Source of the DNA: Hymenopus coronatus
Lineage: Eukaryota > Arthropoda > Insecta > Mantodea > Hymenopodidae
Assembly (NCBI GenBank): GCA_030762935.1
Contig: CM060890.1
Span: 63,428,765-63,492,764 of the forward strand
DNA: 64,000 nucleotides
Reading direction: 5' to 3'
Position 1 is the first letter of the stretch; the number at the start of each line of letters is the position of its first letter. Positions 21,983 through 33,898 of this stretch are shown here, in pieces. The notes under the pieces are model-generated. The model searched no databases, had not been told where the DNA came from, and saw nothing but the letters and a program-made list of their open reading frames with translations. A program made the position numbers and the translations under genes.

Positions 21983-22187
21983 AGTTGCCTCTCACATAGA
22001 TCCCAAGCGACCGTTAGAAGGCCCGAATTCGATCCCAAACAACCGCATGTGAGATTTGTGGATAAAGCGGCGCAAGGATTCTCCGGTTTCCCCCGCCATC
22101 ACATTGCACTGGTGCTCCATCTTTATTCCATTTATCATCAGAGTCATCGCCTGCGGTGCCAAAGCGTGCGTTAAGCATTATAAAAAA
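21983..22187 (+). repeat. tRNA-derived SINE (family 1), head-damaged
   Basis: Box B region present as GAATTCGATCCCAAACAACC. The body CCGCATGTGAGATTTGTGG, CTCCGGTTTCCCCCGCC, the CATCGCCTGCGGTGCCA segment and the 3' CGTTAAGCATTATAAAAAAC follow. Box A is not recognisable and GACAAAGCGG is shortened. Confidence 0.8.
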
Positions 22188-22500
22188 CACCTAAGTTAGT
22201 TAGTTTCTTGTAGTTCCTAAGTGGAGCATAGGGCACCGTTACGATGTTTTCTTGTTCGGATTTAAATTTCTGTCCGTAAGTTCGCTGCTATGGGCAATGG
22301 TGACGAGGGATCGACTCGTCCTCTACAGATGGCACTGTAGAACGAATGACGACTTGCGCACGCGAAATTGCGAAATGTTGCCTAGAAACCTTCTTTCAAG
22401 GTATGGGGTACTTTTATGTGAAAATAAATATTACATTGGATCACCGGCTTTATTTCCCTTTCGAAGGAAACCATGCTAAGGATTTTTGCGACCGAAAAAA
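22188..22500. other. Unassigned interval
   Basis: GC content near 45 percent with two overlapping ORFs (22252-22479, 22346-22699); neither shows a domain. Might be part of another SINE body. Confidence 0.3.
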
Positions 22501-22502
22501 AT

Positions 22503-22568
22503 CCATCACCAACCTGCCATCTTGGATTTTAGATGCTAGCATGGTAACCACTACACCACCGATGGTGA
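22503..22568 (-). repeat. tRNA-like fragment
   Basis: The minus strand carries ATCGGTGGTGTAGTGGTTAC, a good box A, and CATGCTAGCATC like the SINE at 52745-52825, but no consensus box B. Confidence 0.4.
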
Positions 22569-22597
22569 CAACATCACTTTTAATAATAGTAGTAGTA

Positions 22598-22600
<3 letters not shown>

Positions 22601-22653
<53 letters not shown>
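22601..22653. repeat. (AAT)n microsatellite
   Basis: About 17 AAT units after a short GTA-rich stretch. Confidence 0.95.
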
Positions 22654-22655
<2 letters not shown>

Positions 22656-22659
22656 CACT

Positions 22660-23341
22660 ACATTATATGCATATAACACACCAACACTGCTGCTACTGAC
22701 TGATAAACATATAAACAAATACGGATTGTTAAGTCCTCCTCTCGTCTGATTCGATGTACCTAAGCATAAATCCCCGGAGGCTGGAATACCCTTCTAAACC
22801 ACATTTCAGCTCAGGAAGCATAACATGCTATCGAAACTCAGTTAAAGGTCTACTGTGGGGAAGTCAGTGGTTTACATGACGACTCCTGCTGTTGAGATAG
22901 TGCAGCAATTTGGCGATATCGACGTTGCTAAACATACCACAAGGACCGCGTTCCGTGCTCATCTCGTGCTCCTCCCACGCTCTGGCCCCGACCTTGTGTT
23001 TGTGGCGCAGTCTGTTGAATGAGTTAGAAAACCACTGCTCCGGCTTCGTGGGCTTGCTCGATAGAAACATGTCAGTTTCTCTGGATCCCGTATTCCAATA
23101 ATACTATCCATGGCATAATTATTGCTACACGTCCAATAACTCCTTTCTAGGGGCATGTAGCATAACATCCCCACCATAATACCCAAATGAAGTGTAATTT
23201 ATTGATTTAATGGAAGACAAAATAGCGAAAATTGGCAAAACTGAAACAAGTTTTTCGTTATCTTAAAAATATAACTTTCTTTTGATTTGATGTATATCCA
23301 TTATCATTGTATGCACCATTTTTATATTTTATATGTTTTAT
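22660..23341. other. Unassigned interval
   Basis: GC-richer between 22740 and 23180, then AT-rich. No protein motif, box A/B pair or shared repeat recognised. Confidence 0.4.
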
Positions 23342-24016
23342 AAATCTGATGTGTTACATTCACATAGCTTTCACTACATCTCTGTAAAAATTATTCTAAA
23401 AAAACTTATTCCTCAATTTACTTCAGCTGATCAAGATTAGCAGAAATATTCTTACTTGCTTCCTTGTAAGTAGAAGAGAAAGGTATTCAACTAGGCCAAA
23501 GTGACAGCCAGATATTTTAAAAGCTGTTGCTATGTATTGAAATACGTTTCTTTGCAAGAACAGGAGATGACAAATTCCAGTATGAGAAAAGTTTAAAGCA
23601 CCTATTTTAAAACTGAAACCCATAGCAAGGAACATCTCGGAACTGGTCAACTCTACAAAAAAGTATATTGATATAAGTTCTTGAGTTCTGTATTTCTGTG
23701 AGGTAAGTTTTTGTCTATCTCTTACGGTTTATCAGTTATGCAAAAGTCATGCAGAATAAAGAGGTCTTCAGAAGCTATTCCCGAAAATGTAAGATAAATA
23801 TTTTATTTGCCATGTTAATATCTTTAAGATACAGCATTTTAATTAAAATAGTTTTAACCATTTTAGAAGAAATAAACTTTTTGGAAATGTTTTCCATGTA
23901 AAACTATTTTGGGGTGAAGAGATTTTCCTCAAAATCCTCATGTCGCATCCTTGGAAGGTATTAAACTTAAATACTGAGTTTGGTATTTTATTGACTTTCT
24001 TTTCGAGCTATCGAAG
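23342..24016 (+). repeat. REP-A copy, tail-truncated
   Basis: Head aaatctgatgtgttacattc. It runs through the body to gagtttggtattttattgac and ttttcgagctatcg, then breaks before the CA tract. Confidence 0.85.
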
Positions 24017-24070
24017 AAAATTTAGCTCTACAACAAAAATTGTGGGTTTTGACGAGATCTACATTTTGGG
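24017..24070 (+). repeat. REP-A internal fragment, misplaced
   Basis: ctctacaacaaaaattgtgg and ttttgacgagatctacattt belong to the middle of the element (compare 6805-6875). They follow directly after its 3' part here, so the copy is rearranged. Confidence 0.6.
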
Positions 24071-25194
24071 GCAGTGGTGTGATGTGATGATGTGACGTCA
24101 GCCTGGTGTTGATGTCACTCTTACCTCCGTTATCGAAACAGGGCCCTCTAGTCTCGTTTAGAGGCGGTTTCTGTTTAGTCCTCCCACCCTCTTTATTCGC
24201 AGTTTTCAAAGAAAACTGTCCAGCAACACTCGGTGGGTACGAAGTTCCGAGGCTATTTCTCGTGTTTAAAGATAGGTACGTGTGGAGGTAAATATTTCAA
24301 TACTTATACAATGGAGGGGCTCAGTGTCAGAGGGAACTATCCCTCACATTGTGAAAAAATGAGATTTTTTTGTTTTTAGACAGCTTCTGCCGTCTCTCAT
24401 GTCTGTAGAAATCTTGTAATATTAACTGTTTTAGAGTGCAATCTACAGTAACTTACAGAAACTGTGTCATTTTCCAAAGTGAGAAAATTTGTGCCAGATG
24501 GGGATATCCCACTATGAAGTTTCCTACTATTTAAAGAACAATGCCACCAAAATTACAGAACTTCAACTATTTTAATAGTATTGTTTATTGTTTAAACTAT
24601 AGGCCAAGAAATAATGATTTTAGGTCTTAATACGTGAAACAGAATAATATGTAAGATTATTATTAAACCTTAAGAATATTGTGTAAATAGTTGAAATTTT
24701 AGGCATTATACTATGCTGCAGATTATTCTGTTTTTCAAAATGGAGGTAAATAGTATAGCTAGTGAAGGAAAGAAACGAATATGCAAGCAAAACATATGGA
24801 AAAAAGTTGTTGCTAAACGAAAAAGAATGGTGAGGAATATGAATAATATCATGTTTAGTTTCTCTCTCTCTGCATAAGTAAATTTTTAGTAAATAAAATA
24901 TAATTCCACTGTTTTCTATTGCATTGCTCTCAAATACATTCATATTTAACCATTCTTGGCCAATATATACAAATTTACAGTAATTTAACATGCAAGAATA
25001 CATATGAGTGTGTTAGTGTTATTTATATCATAATACGCATTAAACTAGTATTTATATTTTCATAGCGTGTTCATTTTTGACGTCACATATGAATAATGGA
25101 TATATATTACTTTTTGTATATGTTCTATCTTCTGTGATACAAATTCATTTATAATTATTTCACTGTACTCAATTGTTTCCAATTAAACACTTAG
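24071..25194. other. Unassigned interval
   Basis: About 1.1 kb. A minus-strand ORF at 24620-25003 (127 codons) is Ile/Leu/Tyr-rich without motifs and is probably a chance product of AT-rich DNA. Confidence 0.4.
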
Positions 25195-25672
25195 GCTTAA
25201 ATACAGCTTCAATTTTTGTGCGATAACTTTTTGTCTATGTCATACGGCTTCGTAGTTATGCAAAAGTCTTTCAAATTGAAGAGAAATTTAAGGTATATAC
25301 TTTATTTGTCACGTAAATATCTTTAATATTCGGTATTTTAGTCAAAGGCGAATCATTTTTGAGAAAATCAAAGTTTTTGAAAAAGTTTCCATGTAAAAAG
25401 TAGCTTGGTTTGGGGAAATTTTCCTCGAAACATTCTTATTGCAGTTTTGGAAGATACTTAATTTAAATTTAAAGTTTGGTATTGAAGCCACTTTTCGTTT
25501 TTGAGTTACAGACACGCTCTACATACATGGACATATGTACACGCGTGCGCGCGAAGCTTTCTGAAAATGCGTTTTTGAGATTCAGGCGACTCTAGAATGT
25601 GTATTTATAGAGCAATTTTGTAATCACTTTTAGGGTGGAATGCTATGTACGAACTACAAAAAGTAAAAGTGG
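25195..25672 (+). repeat. REP-A copy, head-truncated
   Basis: Begins in the middle (acagcttcaatttttgtgcg). Retains tcaaagtttttgaaaaagtt and a CA/CG tract at 25505-25552, and ends actacaaaaagtaaaagtgg. Confidence 0.82.
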
Positions 25673-25889
25673 AACATTTAATTTTTTTCACTCTTCTGAA
25701 AGAAAATTACATCTATTCATTTTTGTAGCAATTTATCGTCAGAAGTTCGAATTAGTTACATTACATCATGAACAATTTAAAAGAGTAGCAATACCATATT
25801 GTAATTAATAATAAAAATCTTACAGAAATGTCAACTCTAGTTCAAAATGGTTTATCAACCATACCTTATTGTTTATATAGTTAGCTTTG

Positions 25890-26230
25890 TGTATGGCTTA
25901 TGGCTTGTGGTCTTGTCAGTTATAGAAAATATATTCAAAAAAGGACGACTTCACAGACACGAACAAAAATACATTATATGCGTTTTATTACTCGTGTAAA
26001 CATCTTAAGTATACGATATTTTAATCATAATCATTTGAACCAACTTTGAAAAAAGTAATCACAAAAGTTTAAAGATAGTTTGAGTGGATAGATTATCTTA
26101 AAGTATTTGTATTGCATCTTTGAAAAATCCTGAACTAAAAGACCAAGTTTAGAATCTACTTTTTGTGTTCTTAAGTTATTAGATTCACACACACAGACAC
26201 ATACATATAATCACATGCATTTTTTCTGCA
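25890..26230 (+). repeat. REP-A remnant
   Basis: Diverged middle portion: aagtatacgatattttaatc, gatagattatcttaaag, then a CACACACACAGACAC tract; it stops just after it. No tail. Confidence 0.65.
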
Positions 26231-26428
26231 ACATATATAGGATTGAATAAGCAAGGAATAGACTCGGCATCAAACCAGTGTGGAGGGGCGCCTCCGGGTA
26301 GAGTGAGATTAGAGGAGATACCGGGAGCTGCGATCTTTGGGCGACGCTACAGCTAAGACCTACGGTCTGAGGTCCCGGCAGACAGACCGGGGATTCTTCC
26401 AGACAGGGCAATTGTTCCCAAAAGAATT

Positions 26429-27352
26429 TTTTACTTTATCTAGGCCGATGTACAATGTACATAATGGATAGAGAAGGTACTGACTGAATTCCACCAAAAA
26501 AAGTCAATGTCGAGATTTTACAGGAAATATAGTTTTGGTGTCCACTGAGTCCGAAAAAAAAGCATTTTTAAAAAAAAGGTCAGTGTCTGTCTGTCTATCT
26601 CTCTGCCTGCATGCACGTATGTATGTCGACAGCATAGCCCAAAAACGAAAAGACTGTTAAATACCAAACTTGTGTGCGTATAGTATCTTCCAAGAATGAG
26701 ACACGAAGATTTTCAAGAAAATCCTCTCATCACAAACTACACTTCACATGGAACATTTTTCAAAACTTTTGATTTTCTCAAAAATGACTCAAACGATTTT
26801 GATATAAATTCCATATATTAAAGATATTTACATACGAAATAAAATGATTATCTCGAATTTTCTGGGAATAGCCTCTGATGACCTCTTTATTCTGGATGAA
26901 TTTTGCCGAATGTTACTTAAAACTGCTAAACCATAAGAGGTAGACAAAAACTTACTACTCATAAAAATGCAGATCTTTCAAAACACACAATGTATATCCT
27001 TTACATTTTTGTTGAGGAGGTAACCATTTTCGAGCTGATATTCCTTTTATTGGTTTCAATTGTGAAGTATTTAAACTTTCCTCGGAAGTGTCCGTTTTTC
27101 TTTTGTTCTACTCCTGGACAAGCAAAGAAGCGATTTGCAATGATAATCGCATAACGATAGCTTTTAAAACATTTGACTATCACTTTAGCCTGGTGCATTC
27201 CCTTAATTCCCTTGTACTTATAAAGAACAAAGTAATAGGCACTTTCTGCTAATATTTATCTCGATTAGCATGGTGTAGAAAGAAGAATACTCTTTTGTAG
27301 CAAGTTTGTAAATCAGCCAGAGAAAGTCATGTGAGTTTAACACATCATATTT
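26429..27352 (-). repeat. REP-A copy, full length
   Basis: Tail gattttacttt-like start at about 26429 with GATGTACAATGTACATAATG. Body hairpin aagattttcaagaaaatcc at about 26705; head gtgagtttaacacatcatat at the right end. Confidence 0.88.
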
Positions 27353-27360
27353 ATATATAA

Positions 27361-27600
27361 ATAGCTTAACGTCCTTTAACCTGGTTGGTCATATCGGATT
27401 ATAAAAAATTGGTGAAATTATGCTCAAATGATCTCGGGGTCCATAGAACTCAAAGTTACTCGACATTCGTCTTCTCAGGATAAGGGAAAAACCTGAAAAA
27501 AACCTTATCCGGGTAACTCACCCTAAGCGAGATTCGAACTCGCGACTTGTTGAATGTGAGGCAGACACGCTACCACCACACTACCCAGGCGGGCATGACG
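27361..27600 (-). repeat. tRNA-derived SINE (family 2)
   Basis: On the minus strand the head is CCCGCCTGGGTAGTGTGGTG (box A region), then GTCGCGAGTTCGAATCTCGC with a strong box B and T-arm. The body is GGGTGAGTTACCCGGATAAG, CCCTTATCCTGAGAA, GACGAATGTCGAGTAAC, ending in ACCAACCAGGTTAAAGGACG. Two other copies lie at 48312-48512 and 57075-57300. Confidence 0.85.
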
Positions 27601-28479
27601 TTCTTGTACGGTTCTTGTACCCCAGTGAAAAGCCGAAAAGAGGAATGATGAGTGTATATCACAGAGCAACCCTTGCACTGCCACGCCGCATCGAAGCACC
27701 ATCGTCAAAATTGGCAAACCTGCAAGAGTACATCGTAGGGAAGGATCAATGAATTGATGAATGGAACCACGTGCACGGATAGCAAATTGGGGGATGGAAG
27801 AGCCTTGTGACCCGAAAAACCTCAGAGGGGGGGGGGGGAAATGGATCAGAGTGGACGTTCGCCGGAGGTCGAACAAGAACCTCTGAGTGATATTCACAGG
27901 CGTTACCACGGTGTCATTTCATTCGGTTAACATACGTAACTGGTAAAGTTGATTCCTTTTCAAAGGAATGATAAGAAGAGGCGAAAGACGATGGGTAATG
28001 TAACATCCATATTCATATTTTCTACAGATTTTATCCAGCAAACAATGTCACGCATTAGGCACACTCTTATATAACTCAAATATCTACAGGATATGGGCAG
28101 GTGAATATTTTCCTTCTCTCAGAGTATCTTTTTTATGTACAGGGATCGCTGGATCCTTTTCCTTAAAATGGCCGGACTGACGTATAAAAACTGTTATAAA
28201 GGATAGCCTAGATGTTAGATATCCACCCCCTCGTACCCTCTGATCGTTTCACGTTCCCATTATCCGTCCTGAAAACAACCGACCAAGAGCACCTGCATAA
28301 TGTCATAATATATCAACCAGTATGATATGATATTCTGTTTGCCATAATAGCTCACTTAACTCAGCTGTTTTAGAAATACAACAGTTTATTTGCAGGAACC
28401 TTATTTCTAAAATTTGGCTGTTTTATGTCACAGCATTAATGGTATACATTAAATTATTGAGCACCTGTCTTTTTTCACT
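27601..28479. other. Unassigned interval
   Basis: A moderately GC-rich half (27601-27910) with a 12-base G run at about 27827, then AT-rich DNA. A 128-codon minus-strand ORF (27523-27909) overlaps the SINE and has no motif; treated as spurious. Confidence 0.4.
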
Positions 28480-28545
28480 TTCTCTACCACGTTTAGTATA
28501 ATCGATCCAAAACTTCTATATCAAGATTTCATTGTAAATACTCCT
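28480..28545 (-). repeat. REP-A tail fragment
   Basis: actttctctaccacgtttag and tatcaagatttcattgtaaa. Only the terminal 65 bp, joined to the head of a copy in the other orientation. Confidence 0.6.
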
Positions 28546-29368
28546 TTTTAAGTTTCACGTGACTTTCTCCACACCTCTGAAACAATTTATTGTTAAAAAG
28601 CTTATGCTTCTATTTACTTCATGCTAATCGAGAAAAATTAGCAGAAATAGTCTTATAACTTGCTTCCTTGTAAGTAGAAGCGAAATAAGGGAGTGCCATA
28701 GGTTCAAGTGATAGTCAAAAGAATTTTGCTAGGTAACTGAAGTTCCTTTGTATGGACAGGAGTTAACAAATTTCGGTATGAGAAAACTATAGGTTTTTTA
28801 AAGCTGAAACCAGAAATAAGGAATATCTCAAAAACGATCAACTCCACGAATAAAATGTATAACATACATTGTGTGCTTTAATGTGCTCTACATTTGCTGT
28901 GTGATAAGATTTTGCCCATCTCTTACAGTTTAGCAAAACTCCGTAAAAATCATCCAGAAGACTACTTTGTCTTCAGAGGCTATTCCCAGAAAATTCAAGA
29001 TATATTCTATTGTCAGGTAAATATCTTTAATAAAGACATTTTAATCAAAATCGTTAGAGCCATGTTTGAGAAAATCAAAATTTTTTAAAAATGTTCCATG
29101 TAAAGGGTAGTAGGGGTGGGGAGATTTTCTTGAAAATCTTCGTGTCTCATCTTGGAAGGTACCAAATTTAAATCCCACTCTTTTCGCTTTTGAGATATTC
29201 TGCCCAAAGACACACACACATGGACATTTTTCTAAAAATGCTGATTTTGGATTCAGGTGGACCCAAAACATGCGTTTCCGGTGAAATCTTGGTATTGAAT
29301 TTTTGGGTGCATTACAATACCTTCTCTATACACTATATATATAGTACGTATAAAGAACGTCAAAATGA
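28546..29368 (+). repeat. REP-A copy, missing the first ~20 bp
   Basis: Starts at cacgtgactttctccacacc and ends with the palindrome ACTATATATATAGTACGTAT. Contains GATTTTCTTGAAAATC at about 29121, a perfect hairpin. Confidence 0.88.
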
Positions 29369-29371
29369 TCT

Positions 29372-29486
29372 ATTGTATTCCAATCACGTGATTTTCTCTA
29401 CAAACTATTGTTACAAAAGATTACTCATTTTTATTAACACCGTGGTAATAAACATTAGCAGAAATTGTCGTATTAGTTCCTTTTAA
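29372..29486 (+). repeat. REP-A head fragment
   Basis: attgtattccaatcacgtga through aacattagcagaaattgtcg. The first 115 bp only, directly behind the previous copy. Confidence 0.7.
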
Positions 29487-29545
29487 GAGGACCTCTGTGG
29501 TGAAGTGGTTATCTTGCTAGCCCAAGATTGCGAGTGTTTGTAAAA
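29487..29545 (+). repeat. tRNA-like 5' half
   Basis: CTCTGTGGTGAAGTGGTTAT is a good box A region, followed by CTTGCTAGCCCAAGATTGCG. No box B follows. Likely a truncated SINE head. Confidence 0.4.
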
Positions 29546-29664
29546 TTAGAGTTTTAGTTTCTCTACTCCATATAGTAAGCTTGCAACTATTTTATTCCAT
29601 ATAAAATGTCCATAATTAGATTTTACTGAAATGTGTGTTTTGAGATCCCCAGAATCTAAAAATA

Positions 29665-30999
29665 CGGGGTTACTACAAAAGAAATAGACAACTTCAACTG
29701 CCTGTAAAACAAAACTATTAGAGATAGCAATCTAATTATTTTGGAGGTATGTTGAGAAACTCTCAAAGTTTCGTTTGTTACTATTGGTAACGCTGTAGTG
29801 TTTTGTTTGGTGTTGCAGAAGCTAAAATGGCGGAAACTCCTGTGGAAAAGGCATATGCGTGTTGGAATTTGCTAGAACGCAATCAGCAACTGTTGTCCAA
29901 CGACATTTTAGAACACGTTACCACAACGGCCACCGACTAGACAGTCAATCTACGACTGGTATAGAAAATTCGAGACAGCGGGATGTTTGTGCAAAGGGAA
30001 GAGCTCGGGAAGACCAAAAGTTTCGGAAGAAAACGTTGAACGTGTTCGTGCTACCTACATAAGAAGCCCACAGAAATCGACATCTAGGGCAAGCATGCAA
30101 TTACAAATTCCACAGCAAACCGTATAGAAAATCTTGCGGAAGCGACTGCACATGATGCCTTACAGATTACAGATGTTGCAGTTTCTGAGTGAAGAAGATA
30201 AGGTCATACGGCGTGACTTTTGCACCGACATGTTGCGACATGATGAAGACGATTCTAGTTTTTGTGAGCGCATCATTTTTAGTGATGAGTCAACTTTCCA
30301 CCTGAGTGGAAAAGTGAATACACGAAATGTCCGAATATGGGGAACTAAACCTCCGAGGCCTGTATTGCAACATGTGCGGGACTCTCCTAAAATCAATGTT
30401 TTTTGTGCGGTATCTCACACGACGGTGTATGGCCCCTTCCTTTTTCTTTGCAGAGCAAACAGTCAACGGTGCTAGGTATCTTGACATGTTACAGATCTGG
30501 TTGATGCCCCAACTGAATGAGCAACAGGATGACTTTGTATTCCAACAAGACGGAGCACCGCCTCATTGGCACACAGATGTTAGAGATTACCTAGATGAAG
30601 TCCTACCACATGGTTGGATTGGCCGTGCTACAACCGACAATAATGCTCTTGCATTTTGGCCACCAAGGAGCACTGATCTGACACCATGTGACTTTTTTCT
30701 TTGGGGATTCGTGAAAGACCGTGATTTTGTCCCTCCACTTCCTCTTAATTTAGACGACTTGAAGCAACGTATCAGACAAGCCGTGGCAAGTGTTGATGCA
30801 GATATGTTGCAAAAGGTTTGGGATGATTATCGCATGGATGTGTGTCGTGTGACTGGAGGAGTCCATATTGAACATTTGTGAGTTCACAATGTAAACTTCA
30901 AAGACTTCTTTACAAACCGGTGAAAACGGCGTCAAATTACCGTAAATAGTTTTGTTTTATAGGCAGTTGAAGTTGTCTATTTCTTTTGTAGTTACCCTG
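29665..30999 (+). mobile_element. Mariner-superfamily transposon with 55-bp inverted repeats
   Basis: Terminal repeats at 29665-29719 and 30945-30999 match at 52 of 55 positions (outermost bases CRGGGTWACTACAAAAG). TA flanks both sides (29663-29664, 31000-31001). It is 1335 bp long and inserted in a REP-A copy. It carries one transposase gene in the plus orientation, which is broken (see next entry). The ends are far better preserved than the gene, so this copy may have been moved by another copy's enzyme. Confidence 0.9.
29827..30881 (+). pseudogene. Mariner-superfamily transposase, frameshifted
   Basis: DDE/D transposase that in intact copies would bind the terminal repeats and cut and paste the element at TA. 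The N-terminal part is helix-turn-helix-like (RTQSATVVQRHFRTRYH, then SSGRPKVSEENVERVRATYI after a frame change). The catalytic core shows IIFSDESTFHLSG (first Asp), FQQDGAPPHWH (second Asp) and WPPRSTDLTPCDFFLWG (third Asp), ending in VTGGVHIEHL. Between the second and third Asp I count 46 residues, more than the 34 of classic mariner, with a TTDNNALA stretch before the WPPRS block. Damage: a frame change near 29925, an in-frame TAG at 30125-30127 and another frame change near 30440. The start at 29827 (MAETPVEKAY) is plausible but in a different frame from what follows. This family is common in insects. Confidence 0.88.
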
Positions 31000-31849
31000 T
31001 ATATTTTTAGCAAAAGGTCTGTGTATATGTGTTTTCCCGATTGTGTGTAAACAGCATAACTCAAAAACTAGTTAAATACCAAACTGTATATTTAAGTTCA
31101 TTTCTTCCAAGGATACAACCCCAGATTTTAAACATTTCTCCAGTCCAAGCTACCCTATACATGGCACATTTATTTAAAAGTTTGATTTTCTCAAAAATGG
31201 AAGTAACAATTTTGATTAAAATTCCGTGTTTAAGGTACTTTTAAAACAAATTAAAATAAATGACCTAAAGTTTCTGAAATCTTTCTCTTTCTGACTGATT
31301 TTTGCATAACCGGAACAGAAACACAAAATCTGACTACACAAAAATATAGATCTCGTTAGAGCAAATAATGCGTTTCAAAATGTGTGTGTGTAATGTGTTG
31401 AATGTGGTTTTTGTTCAGTTAACCCTTGTATGCCATAATACTTATGCTTTTCTTAAATCTTAATCTTTCTTTTAGTCTCATCACGCAAACAGAACGTAAT
31501 TTCAGTACCATCACGCAGGGACAAGCTATTAAAAGATTTGGCTAATCGATTTAGCCTAGTGTATTCCCTTATTCCTTAGTTTCCACAAGCAGACGTGAAA
31601 TAAAAGCATTCTGTTAATGTTTATTTCGATTAGCATGAAGTACCCACATAGAAGTAGGAATAGTTTGTGTAAAATAGGTAGAGAAAAGCATGTGAATGCA
31701 ACGCTGATTTTTTAAAAAGGGTAACTACTTTTGTAATATTCGCTGTTCCTTTCTCTAATATTTTTAAGGAGTAAATTTTCTATATTAAGGTGTCGTTTAT
31801 CGCAGTTCCATTAAAGGAGTTTATGATATTATTGTTAGGATAATTATGT

Positions 31850-32762
31850 TCTACTCTTTTTACTTCCTCTACACGTACTATGTACATAATGTATACAGAG
31901 CACACAATGCATGTTTTGGGACCCGCTGAATAAAAAAAAATTAGAAAATGTCCGTGGGTGAGTGTGAGTATCTTTCTGTGTGTGCGCGTGCGTCGCGTGC
32001 GTGTGCGTGTGTCTGTGGCAAGCATAGCTCAAAAATGAAAAGTCCGTTAAATACCAAATTTAATATTTAAGTTCGGTGTCTTCCAAAGATACGACACGAT
32101 GTTTTTTAAGAAAATCTCCCCCCCCCCCAAAATACCCTTTATATGAAAAAATGTTAAAAAAGTTTATTTTCTCAATAACTGCTCTAACGATTTTGATTAA
32201 AATAGCTTATATTTAAGAAAGGTATTTACATGACAAACATAATGTGTATATATTGAATTTTCAAGGACCAGGCTCTGAAGAGATCTTTATACTATATGAT
32301 TTTTTTTTTCTGAAGATTGCAAAATTGTTAAACCGTGAGAGTTAGACAGAAACTTACAACACAAAAAATGTAGATATCCTTAAAACACACACTTTGTCAT
32401 ATATATAATTTTTTTTTTTTTTTTTTTGTGGAGTTGGTCGTTATCGAGATGTTCCTTCTTATTGGTTTCAGTTTTAAAATACTTAAAACTTATCTCATAT
32501 TGGAAATTTTCAACTCCTGGCTAAGAAAAGAAATGGATTCAATCACATTTTCAACCACATTTTAAAACATTTAACTGTCGGCTTAGTCTAACGCATTCCC
32601 TCACTTCCCCTCCTACTTATAAGGAACTGACTAGTAAGACCATTTCTGCTAATCTTTATCTAGATTAGCATGAAGTAGTATACTAAGAATAAATAAATCA
32701 ATAAGAAGAATTTGTTACAGAGATGTAGAGAAAGTCATGTGAATGGAACACATCAGATTTTT
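31850..32762 (-). repeat. REP-A copy, full length
   Basis: Tail palindrome region GTACTATGTACATAATG at about 31876; GT/GC-rich tract at 31976-32015; T-run at 32409-32425; head gaatggaacacatcagattt. ACCCGC replaces the usual ACCCCC near the tail. Confidence 0.9.
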
Positions 32763-32789
32763 AAAAAGTGTAGTTATATGGGAGGTGTT

Positions 32790-33463
32790 AAGTAAAAAAA
32801 TCTGATGTGTTCCTTTCACCTGACTTTCTCTTCATCTCTGCAACGAATTATTGTTAGAGAGCTTGTGCTCTATTTCTTTCATGCTGATCCAGAAAAAAAT
32901 AGCAGAAATAGTCTTACTACTAGCTTCCTTGTAAATACAAGCGAAATAAGGGAGGTTAAGGTGAGAGTCAAAAGGTGGTTGCTGTGTGACTGAAGTTCCT
33001 TTGTTTGTATGGACAGGAGTTGACAAATTCCTGTATGAGAAATGTATAAGTTTTTCAAAGCAGAAACCGAAAACAAGGAATGTCTTAAAAACGATGAACT
33101 CAACGACAAAATGTATATAACATAAACTGTGTGTTTTAACGTGCTCTACACTTTCGTGTAGTATTTGTCCTCTTACGGTTTAGCAGTTATTCCAAATTCC
33201 GTAAAATTCATTCAGAATAATGTATTCTTCAGAGACTATTCCCATAAAATTCAAGATATACAATTTATTTGTCAGGTAATGTCTTTAATATACGATATTT
33301 TAATCAAAATTGTTACAGCCATTTTTGAGAAAATCAAAATTTCGTAAATGTTTCCATGCAGTTGGGGGTGGGAGGATTTTCTTGAAAATCTCTGTGTCGC
33401 ATCCTTGGAAGATACTGAACTGAAATACCAAGTGTGGTATTTAACGGACTTTTAAGCTTTGTT

Positions 33464-33506
<43 letters not shown>
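32790..33506 (+). repeat. REP-A copy ending in its CA tract
   Basis: Head aaaatctgatgtgttccttt. The copy stops at the (CA)n of 33466-33506; the tail is missing. Head-to-head with the preceding copy. Confidence 0.87.
33466..33506. repeat. (CA)n microsatellite
   Basis: About 20 CA units at the internal microsatellite position of REP-A. Confidence 0.95.
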
Positions 33507-33516
<10 letters not shown>

Positions 33517-33537
33517 AGTAATTTCTTGAAATTAGAT

Positions 33538-33575
33538 AAAATCTGATGTGTTGCACTCACATGAGTGTTTTAATA
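33538..33575 (+). repeat. REP-A head fragment
   Basis: aaatctgatgtgttgcactc, then acatgag; a third head within 800 bp. A 20-base A run follows (33587-33606). Confidence 0.6.
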
Positions 33576-33898
33576 TGAAATGTACAAAAAAAAAAAAAAA
33601 AAAAAAATGGCCGTGTTGCGCTCACATGACTTTCTCACCTCCTTTTGTACAGCTAGTTCTTACAGACAATTATTCTTCTGGCTTCATGTTAGTTGGGACT
33701 AAAATTTGCAGAAATGCCATTTAGCACATTTTTTGTGAATACTAGGCAATTGGAAGGATATACGAGGGCGGTCCAGAAAGTAACCTCCGTTTGTGCGTAG
33801 CGCCGTTTTCTACACATCAGTGTGCACAGTGGTCAGTATGCTTCTAGCTAAGGAAGAGTATTGCACTGTCGCGCGTTTGAGAGATATAACCTCAAAAC

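Larger units (their letters stand above)
29567..31716 (-). repeat. REP-A copy interrupted by a mariner-superfamily element
   Basis: Left piece 29567-29664 (agatccccagaatctaaaaa) and right piece 31000-31716 (tttttagcaaaaggtctgtg onward to gaatgcaacgctgatttttt) are contiguous in the element once 29665-30999 and one TA are removed. Confidence 0.85.

Noticed and set aside
24620..25003. 127-codon ORF
   Set aside because: Composition (Ile, Leu, Tyr, Phe) is that of random AT-rich DNA; no domain.
27523..27909. 128-codon ORF on the minus strand
   Set aside because: Its end lies in the tRNA-like part of a SINE, and the rest shows no domain.
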